Notes under the pieces: generated by a model
What the model was told of the DNA's origin: nothing
Databases searched by the model: none
The model's input: only the letters and a program-made list of their open reading frames with translations
Assembly (NCBI GenBank): GCA_033557685.1
Contig: JAWQRN010000444.1
Span: 1-29,473, forward strand
Direction: 5' to 3'
From: Sperchopsis tessellata
Taxonomy: Eukaryota > Arthropoda > Insecta > Coleoptera > Hydrophilidae
DNA length: 29,473 nucleotides
Made by a program: the position numbers and the translations under genes
Shown: one piece after another, positions 22,355-29,473 of the stretch
How the letters are laid out: the number at the start of each line of letters is the position of its first letter
Position numbering within the stretch: the stretch's first letter is position 1

Positions 22355-23538
22355 TATTACTGAAGTGAGGAAAAATTTTCATAAAAAACTCCGTATTGTG
22401 TTACTGCTGCTAAGAAGTCCTACACAATGATGGTTTCAGGTCTAGGTGTTGTAACAAAACCTACTATCATCAAGAATGTGCAGAAAAAGTGACAGAAACA
22501 GAGAATCCTCCACTGATAATATACTGTATCTCTACTACCTGGAGAGCTTTGATTTTTTCTTATTAACAGATTGAAAACATGGATAATGAATTAAAGTTTA
22601 ATACTACATCACAGACATATTTTACTAGTTAAAACTTTTAATTTTCAATTATTTTAAAAAAGCGCAGCCAAGTTTAGAAATTGAAAGCTAGTTAGTATAT
22701 GAAAGTTAGACTATATACCTACACTATGCTTCGTTATGTAAGGGTAGATATTGAATGGAAAGAATTTGTAATTGTCAGAATTATTTAAAAGCAATACTTC
22801 CAACTGAGAAAAAAACAATATTTTAACTCAATTTAGATTTTATATGTATTCTACACTAAATATATATTCAGTTTGATTTACAGCAGCTATTTTTAGACTG
22901 ATAAAGCTGTTTGGATTAGTATTTTGTATATATAAAAATATTTATTTGAAAATTACTATATCTCGTTTTAAACTTAATTGAATAATTAATTGTTACACTA
23001 TAAGTAATAAAGCACCCACTTTGCAAAACAGCGCTTATGTTTTTATATATTTTATTAGTAGTTTCATTTTGGAATTTAAAATATAACAGAGTCAACTGCA
23101 GTTTTTTCTTAGAGGATAAATATTGCCTTCAAAATTCGACTAAGGTAGTTTACGATCAGTTGTCATTTTCTTTTTAAATAATAAATTGTTTATTGAAAAT
23201 AAAAAATAAATTTTATCAATTTCTGAGGAATTATTAATGTGCCATGAAGATAATCTAATTGAAGAAAGTGGCACTCCTATCAATGATTACTTATCGGCGC
23301 AACAAATCTATACTTACTAAATAAAGTGTACAGCGCCAACAGACTTTCTCATCATAGATTATGGTAGGGTCGGCGTTGAAGGCCACTTTACAGAAACAAA
23401 AAATTGTCATTTAATTTAATTGCATCACTATATCTTGCACTGTAATAAAATTTGCTCAATTATTCTACAATGATTTGACTGGCTAAAGTTGAAATATTTT
23501 TATCATTGCAAGGACATAACACTCATAAAGATACCAAC

Positions 23539-23750
23539 CTGCCAAAAATTTCCTTAAGCTCATGTTCCGAGACAAACTGCCCCAGGTTAGCTACGAAAAG
23601 TGTAGAACATGGGGGGTTGCTCACTCCTAGTCCAGGTTGGGACGACGATGACCCCACCGGAGAAGCCAAGGCAGGACTCGGTAAAAAATGCGGTAACGAT
23701 GCCGTATGCATTGAAGTTAATGCAGTAGGATGCGGCAGAGACATTGGAGG
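23539..23750 (-). CDS. cpo: couch potato exon: linker and first half of an RRM
   Basis: After an ACATTTCAG acceptor the exon opens in phase 0 with PPMSLPHPTALTSMHTASLP, a Pro/Ser/Ala-rich linker, then SNPPCSTLFVANLGQFVSEH and ELKEIFG. LFVANL is the RNP2 strand of an RRM and the following helix is SEHELKEIF. The exon ends GGC AG|GTTGGT, phase 2, and joins the 17.95 kb exon to give an unbroken 'EIFGSFPGFCRL'. Length is 212 bp. The encoded RRM resembles the second RNA-binding domain annotated in insect couch potato or 'scw1-like' proteins; human RBPMS has just one RRM, so this is an arthropod-type addition (family knowledge, from memory). The gene name depends on the exon at 29 kb belonging to the same transcript, which the matching phase supports. 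Confidence 0.85.
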
Positions 23751-24327
23751 CTGAAATGTTAAAAACTGTTTAAATGTTTTGAATAGTTGCAGATGTTAAA
23801 AAGTCTCTTCTATGTTTAGAGTTTTAAGACAGAATCCCAGACTTTCAGAATTCACATCACAATCACGCAGCATAAAAAAAGAAAGGACAAAGAAAATACA
23901 TAAAAGGGACAGGAAATAAAATATTATTTAAAGCTTTTGTGATTTTTAGATCTAAGGTGTGATAGTTTTTTTGTTAAGTGTTCGGTGTGTATTAGTAGAA
24001 AGCTACCCACTCTAAGGAAAATCACTATCTGTTAGAATTACTCAAAAAATATTTGGTTTAAGTTTCTTTTAGAAGAAGTAGCAATTATTGTAATATGTTG
24101 GTTGCTGAAGTGCCATGATGAATAATTGTTAAAAACAAATGACATTTGTTATTATCATAGGTAGTCAAAATTGTGCTCAGCGATTGCTGTTTGTGTATTA
24201 CATGAGTTAAAGATTCAATTTGTTTGTCTTAATTTGAGTTTTAGTTAAAATTATGATTTAGGTAATTATTACAGTAAATATGGTATGAAAGAAAGATTAT
24301 CGTAAAGCTTTAATTATTGTAGCAAAG

Positions 24328-24640
24328 GTGAAGGTTCACCTTTCAATGTTAAACAATAAAATTGCAAACTTATATGATGGTCAGTTAGCTACCAATTTTG
24401 ATGTTGTTATGCAAACGATTATTCCTATTTTGCATTTGTTAAAAAAAGGCGCTTTAAATAATGGTCTTCTGCAAGCATCTTATGAATTTTCATTCTGTGA
24501 AGATCACGAATCCCTCAAAGAGATTAGGCAAACCAGTCTATCACTGGATATGACTTGTTTCTTTCGACAAGAAACTACATATGAAGTTGAATCAATTATT
24601 AAGAGTTTAAAAAGTAAATCAACTTTTTATGCACACTGAA
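24328..24640 (+). pseudogene. Possible LINE reverse transcriptase start region
   Basis: The frame has no ATG start (opens at a GTG) and contains SLDMTCFFRQETTYEVESII followed by KSLKSKSTFYAHDI across its stop. This resembles the RT entry block of CR1/RTE-like LINEs ('S.FL...T..EV...IKSLKNKKS.G.D.IS'). Upstream residues (LNNKIANLYDGQLATNF) do not match anything I recognise. No later RT motifs follow. Confidence 0.4.
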
Positions 24641-24821
24641 GTGACCTCAAAATAGCAATGATAAACTTAATTTAATTTTCTAGGTAACATGACTAAAATT
24701 AACTGTTTAACAGTAGCTTCTCTCTCTTCGTGTTAAATTTCCGTAGGACGTTTTTCAGTTCCTATATAACGCAGCTAGGGAACTTGTGTCTTAGACAGTT
24801 GTGGTACTATTTATTTAATTT

Positions 24822-25007
24822 CATATAATGGGGGAATGTCCAAAAAGGAAATAACCAACTGTCTATAAAACTTTTGTTATAATCAAGTTGACTGGTTTCG
24901 AGGCATCACAAGGTGAGGTGCGATGCCTAGAAACCGGTCGACTAGACTATAACAAAAGTTTTATTGACAGTTGGTTGTTTCCATTTTGGACGTTCCCCCA
25001 TTATATG
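24822..25007. mobile_element. Fold-back MITE with 86-bp inverted arms
   Basis: Arms 24822-24907 and 24922-25007 are inverted repeats of equal length, aligning without gaps with nine mismatches by my count, around a 14-base loop. Outer ends read CATATAATGGGGGAA on both strands. There is no coding capacity. Long arms with almost no loop define a fold-back or hairpin MITE. The inner arm motif GGTTTCGAGGCATC recalls hairpin-type repeats common in insect genomes. The superfamily cannot be told; TA-rich edges would allow a TA target site. Confidence 0.85.
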
Positions 25008-25969
25008 TATAATATGGAACACCCCTACTCCTCATTTCTCAGGTTTAGAACTTTAAAAATTTCATGTAAGCAATATTTCTCAATATTTCCTGATTAATTT
25101 TTATATAGTTCCAATTAACTTTTTAACTTTTCTCTGTCTGTTCATTACATTTTATATTACTATTACATCTATTTTAACAATGTGAATGCATAACCTATGA
25201 CTTCTGATAACTTTTGACCATGACTGATTGGTTTGGTAGCTACCTTTCCATCAGAGTTGGATTCTGCCAAAACTCACAGCATTTCTTTCTTGGGATTTGA
25301 TACATGTTAAATTTGGTTGCAGAAAATTTTATGGCAATTGGACACTTTTCCTTTTGCTCCAATACTTCAATACTGTTTAAGCTGATGAGGTTTTGATGGA
25401 CTGTTTTTTAGAATCTGATATATTTGACAATTTATAAAAAAAAATGTATTTTATAATAAAAACTGCAAGTGAAATACTTTGCGGTGACAACTGAAAACTA
25501 TTATAGCTATATTGCTAAAGTAGGTATGTGGTGGCATGTAGCACCGTTTGAAACTAGAATTTTTGACTTTTTTGGCCCGTGATCTCAAAATGGTTTGCCA
25601 ACCCTGTCATAGATTGTCTCTAGCCATTAATGTGAAGATATTTTTATTTTGTTGACTCACTGGTTTTTGAACCATTCCTTGAACTGCAAGGCAATCGTAA
25701 AGTAGAGCCTCCTTACTATCAAGATTATCTCCATACCAAGGGTAGGCAATTTTCTTTTAATTATTGCTGGGAGTCAAATTTTTCACTAGATGATTCAAGC
25801 CATTTTTATTTGACTCCTGTGGCTAGTGTTTTTAAGGAAATACCTAATGCTCTGAGTTATTTTGCAAAATGTTATGAATCTTGTGCAAAATATATCTGAA
25901 CCATTAGACAATCCTACCAATGCTACTTTTAATATAATCAGATCCTCTTCTAACTTTCGGTGTAAAGGT

Positions 25970-26660
25970 TGGTTTTTTAACTTTTCTTTATGAATTTCTT
26001 CCATTCTTTTCTGTTTTGTGCCAGTCTTTTTGCTTCCATCAGTGTTCTATTTCTTTCCATTATATACTTTTCTGTATTATTTTTCCATGTACATCTCGGT
26101 CTTCGTCTTTGTGGTTTTTCCTGTATTCCTACTCTCCATATTCTTTTAGTTGTTCTTGCCTCTTCCATTCTTTATAAATGTCCCTACCATCCTAGCTATA
26201 TTTCCTCAATGTAGTCCATTAATGATGTCTCTTATTGTAATTCCTTTGATTGCTCTTAAGTATTTCATTTCTAATGCTTGCATCATACTTTTCGCCCTCT
26301 TTTTTAGCACCCATGTCTCGCATCCATAAGTTAAAATCGGTCTAAATACAGCTTTGAATATTGTTATCTTCGTCTTCTTCGCAACTTCTTTCCGTCTTAT
26401 AAACTTTCTGTTCATCATATGGTACGTTTTCATTGTCTTCTCAATTCTCTTGTTAATGTCAGTAACTTCGTTCCCCGATCTTTCTACTGTAGTTCCCAGG
26501 TATTTGAATTTTTGAACCTGTTAGATTTTTTCACCATCTAGTTTTATCCTTATCTACCATATTGCTCAGCATTTCTACCGATATTCTATCATGACCCGCA
26601 GGTTTATCGTTTTTCAATGTTTAGATTGCTTCCTTTATCTCTTCGATTTCTATTTTGTCT
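25970..26660 (-). pseudogene. LINE reverse transcriptase with the catalytic core deleted
   Basis: On the minus strand: IEIEEIKEAI*TLKNDKPAG and HDRISVEMLSN (26540-26660), the RT entry block; then an abrupt switch near 26520 to VQKFKYLGTTVERSGNEVTD, INKRIEKTMKTYHMMNRKF, and the C-terminal block KAVFRPILTYGCETWVLKKR followed by EMKYLRAIKGITIRDII. In another frame 25977-26168 continues with GEEYRKNHKDEDRDVHGK-like sequence and AKRLAQNRKEWKKFI, the family's typical end. The fingers and palm with the YxDD motif, normally several hundred bases between the two halves, are missing in one step. Frame breaks occur near 26200. Tail sequence runs to about 25970. Confidence 0.82.
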
Positions 26661-27043
26661 TTGTACAGGTAATGTTTTCAAATAAACTGGAGAAGAAAAA
26701 GGTTGTTATGATGTAAAAAAAAAGACGATCCATAAGACCCAAATAATTATTGACCGACAATAATATTTTACCAGTCTTTTTGAATATATATATTTTTATG
26801 TATACGGATTCATCTCATGGGCATAGGAATAAGATACGTAACCCCCCTTGCCTGGGATTAAGCACATCATAACGTGGACAGCAAGTGACTGACAGAAACA
26901 AGGTTATCCATTTCAAGTGCTGATCCGGTAAAAATCCATTTAAACACCAAAAGGGAAAGACACTGCTTCTAATACCCTGGCTTGTTAGTAGCTCTTTACA
27001 AAGATACATTATAAGGTAGTAAAAGCACCAATTTCCAGACATC

Positions 27044-27250
27044 TTAGTCTGTATAAGTCCACTGCTGGACATTGGCTTCCTCTAATTCTCTACATAATGT
27101 CCTGTTTATGTCCAATGAAACCATGTTAGCACTTCATTTGAAGTTCCTGATGTACATATCTTTACCGTCAGAGGTTTTTCTTTTGATGCCACAGTCCCTG
27201 ATTTGATCTCTCACTCTTATTCCTGACAGTACTCGTTCCATGGCTCTTTT
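27044..27250 (-). pseudogene. C-terminal end of a second, different LINE ORF2
   Basis: Minus strand KRAMERVLSGIRVRDQIRD followed by a basic stretch, then after a short gap CRELEEANVQQWTYTD and a TAA at 27044-27046. This corresponds to 'QRAMER.MLG....D.IRN' and the terminal 'W..LGEAYVQQWT' of a widespread insect LINE group, whose 3' end DNA (CCACTGCTGGACATAGGCCT on the other strand) is abundant in insects. The 'W.W.GH..R' middle block is gone. Different from the LINE 400 bp away. Confidence 0.75.
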
Positions 27251-28990
27251 CTATGTATAAATATATATCCCTGTTGTTAAAACCACCCCAATTAATTTGG
27301 ATTTTGCTAAGTGTCTCTACTGTTTAGTTCTTCTGTACAATTTAACGAGATAACCAATTTATTCATGGTCTATGATATCTCTCAATAAATACTAGTATTT
27401 GTCACATTAGCAATTTGATTTTCATGACGGATGCAGTACAGCACATCCTATAATACTTCAGGAAACACTTCTTCGACTTTTTTCTTCAATTTATTTTTAA
27501 ATGGCTTTGTAGTAAAAATTAATAGCTGCACGTCGTTGCATTATATGTTAAAATTGGGCACGTTCTACACCACGCTTTCTATCATTTTTTTGTTAACCTG
27601 TTGTTGCTTAAGCAAGAGAAAACACTATCACCATCAGGTGGATGCTAATCTAGCATCTAAATTGTCAAAGGCCACTTATACCAATAGAAGACTGAAAATA
27701 ACTGAAATATTGATGCAACAATAACTGCATATTATGCAATCTTTCTATCTTAAATTACCTATGAAGTAAAGGCTTTTCGGTAATTCAGTTCAACAATTCC
27801 ATGCATTGCAAAGAGGGCAGTATACATTTTCAACTTAACTTTTATCTATAGCATACTTGGGCTCATGTTGTCCTTTTAATAATTTGGAGTTGGGTTTTCT
27901 AGAACACGAAGGTTGTTATTTAATATTATTTGTTTTCTTCTTTTTCAATACATTTACAAAATAATAGTCATTGATTTAATATCTGGAATATAAATTATTC
28001 TTAATTAATAGGTTGATTTGAACTTACGTCAACGTTACTAGCATAAGGTGCTTTATAATATAATTATTAGGTTGGACTACAGAATAATTTGTTGTTAGTT
28101 GAGGTTATGGTGTGGTGTTCTGTTTCATTTTGGCTAATTTGTGTGAATAATTGCGTTTTTTCTGTTTTGTAGTGTATCTTGGGCAGTGATAAAAAAGTAT
28201 TACTAATCTACAAATCATTAATTTAACTTTGATAACACCATAATATTAGATAAAGAAATAAACAGTAAAGCTAGAGTTATACTAGAAAAGATTTAATATA
28301 AAACAAAAATATCAAGTTACAGCACGAAATGTCAGGAAACATATAATAAATAACTTAAGCACAATGTATAATATGTTATAAATAATATCTACACACATAA
28401 TCAACATGAATAACTTACCATATACAGAATGTAAACTTATATATGCCCACTTAAAGCTTCGAATTTTGCACCATGCTGTCAACCAAACTAACATCCACAC
28501 ATGCATTCCAAAGGCTAACACCGGCTTATATTCACAAGAACCTATTAATTGCGAACAACTTTCTATTCCAGATATTAAATTATTACTATATTTCAAATGT
28601 AAATCTTATTTTAAAATATTGGGCTTTACCAAGTTTATAAAAAGAAATGCTGTTTCACATTGTAAAGACTTCATGAAAACAATAAAATATTTACAAGGAT
28701 TAGGTGTTTAGGCTGCTCAAAATTGAGTTTTTTACATACCTTTGAGAACTCAAGTAAAAAATAATAATAAAGCATTTAATAGAAACAAATCAAAAAACGT
28801 AAAGAGCACAACATTTTGAGTATTCAGTAATTCTCCTCAGGCAGGTGATAAGAGTTGACAAAAAGTGTAGATGAACGAAAATAGATCATAAGAGTAGAAT
28901 GAAACTAACGTGGTGATGGACTGGGGCGCCTGCTTGTTGCAGCTGAGAGTCCAGAGTTTTGTCTGTAGATAGTCAAAGATAGGAACGTAC

Positions 28991-29127
28991 TGGCACCTGC
29001 GGATGTAGGGCAGGATGCACGAGTGTAGCATGTTGAAGAGCCGCTCCGGGCAATTCTGCGGCTGCTGAATATGCCAATGGGTGGTGCCAGAGTTCTGGGC
29101 CTCCAGGAAAGAATGGTGCTCCCAAGT
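28991..29127 (-). CDS. cpo: couch potato exon: conserved stretch after the first RRM
   Basis: After a TGTTCTTGTAG acceptor the frame (phase 2 bases AC, then codons) reads LGAPFFPGGPELWHHPLAYS, AAAELPGAALQHATLVHPAL, HPQVP. It resembles the segment that follows the RRM in RBPMS/couch potato proteins (aromatic-Pro..PE-[LV]-W..P, then 'AEL', and a Pro/Ala/His run). Donor CCA|GTACGT is strong (A at +3, G at +5) and leaves phase 0, matching the next exon. If not spliced there the frame ends six codons on at VRSYL and a TGA (28973-28975), a possible alternative C-terminus. A second frame is open over the same DNA (see findings). The first RRM exons should lie to the right of the window. Confidence 0.75.
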
Positions 29128-29473
29128 CTACAAGAACATCAATTATATTAGTTATTTTATAAAAACAAGTTATCATTACATATACAATAAAATTGTCTAA
29201 TCTACAACTAGATAGTAAAAATTACATAAATATATTTTAAAATATTAAATGATAACATTAATTTAGTAACGAATCTTTTTAAGATATAAATTATAAGTTT
29301 CTTCTTAACTATAACAAAAACCAATTAGCTTATTTCTTAATATTTTCAAAAATATTTTAATTACAACATATAATACGATACGGTTAAAGCCAGATCCATT
29401 ATATTATTAAATTATATAGGAGGCAAATCGTAACTAATTCTGTTAATTTTGAAGATTGCTCTTAGCCATATTG
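29128..29473 (-). other. Upstream intron of cpo (partial)
   Basis: AT-rich sequence preceding the acceptor at 29128-29130; it runs off the window. No exon is seen. Confidence 0.65.

Larger units (their letters stand above)
17953..23538 (-). other. cpo intron splitting the RRM, about 5.6 kb, with transposon remnants
   Basis: Donor AG|GTTGGT at the 23.5 kb exon and acceptor TTGCACAG| at 17953, phase 2. It contains a mariner fossil (18.9-19.1 kb, antisense to the gene) and a decayed Tc1/mariner element (20.9-22.35 kb, sense). The stretches 19141-20888 and 22355-23538 are AT-rich with no recognised content. Confidence 0.75.
23751..28990 (-). other. cpo intron, about 5.2 kb, with LINE and MITE remnants
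   Basis: Phase 0, bounded by the donor CCA|GTACGT and the acceptor ACATTTCAG|. It holds a plus-strand LINE remnant at 24.3 kb, a fold-back MITE at 24.8-25.0 kb and minus-strand LINE remnants at 26.0-26.7 and 27.04-27.25 kb. The spans 23751-24327, 25008-25969 and 27251-28990 otherwise show nothing I can support; open frames of 97 and 101 codons at 27431-27724 and 28406-28711 are within chance expectation for AT-rich DNA. Confidence 0.65.

Noticed and set aside
23506..23754. 82-codon plus-strand frame
   Set aside because: Antisense shadow of the RRM exon at 23539-23750.
27431..27724. 97-codon plus-strand frame with a hydrophobic stretch (TTLSIIFLLTCCCL)
   Set aside because: A T-rich segment gives hydrophobic residues by composition. 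No signal peptide arrangement, domain or GC rise supports it.
28406..28711. 101-codon plus-strand frame with an ATG start
   Set aside because: No recognisable domain, AT-rich codon use, antisense inside a cpo intron. At about two-thirds A+T, one or two frames of this length are expected by chance in 29 kb.
1..29473. CRISPR arrays, operons, bacterial promoters or terminators, defence or toxin systems
   Set aside because: No regularly spaced repeats, and the spliced exons and arthropod transposons show a eukaryotic nuclear sequence. No undescribed multi-gene system could be supported.

Overview
The window looks like a piece of an insect nuclear genome. It is AT-rich throughout (roughly two thirds A+T by eye), it has short exons with GT/AG borders separated by introns of over 5 kb, and it is littered with decayed arthropod-type transposons (mariner, Tc1/mariner-like and LINE fragments). 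There are no ribosome binding sites, operons or other bacterial features.

The one gene I recognise lies on the minus strand across the right-hand 12 kb: the insect couch potato gene (cpo, RBPMS family of RNA-binding proteins). Three exons are visible, read right to left. Exon 28991-29127 carries the Pro/Ala/His-rich stretch that follows the first RRM in this family. Exon 23539-23750 carries a linker and the first half of another RRM. Exon 17739-17952 carries the second half of that RRM. The splice phases agree at both junctions (0/0, then 2/2), so they form one continuous reading frame. The first RRM and the start of the protein must lie beyond the right edge.

Layout, left to right. 0.7-4.3 kb: remnants of LINE reverse transcriptases on the plus strand. 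4.3-9.9 kb: mostly empty AT-rich DNA, with one GC-rich, exon-like open frame at 6090-6218 (plus strand, not recognised) and a few small hairpins or microsatellites. 9.9-10.8 kb: a shortened Tc1/mariner-type transposon with both inverted ends. 11.5 kb: a perfect 50-bp palindrome with a TA core, then an N-terminal transposase fragment. 12.7-13.8 kb: a mariner copy on the minus strand with a gap where the third catalytic Asp should be. 14.7-15.4 kb: a CR1/Kiri-like LINE reverse transcriptase remnant, minus strand. 16.8 kb: a possible tRNA-derived SINE. 17.7-29.1 kb: cpo, whose first intron here (23.75-28.99 kb) holds two minus-strand LINE remnants, one plus-strand LINE remnant and a striking 186-bp fold-back MITE, and whose second intron (17.95-23.54 kb) holds a mariner fossil and a decayed Tc1/mariner element.

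I found no undescribed multi-gene system. The points most worth a second look are the apparent two-RRM couch potato structure with a possible early alternative C-terminus, the unexplained exon-like frame at 6.1 kb, and the foldback structures.
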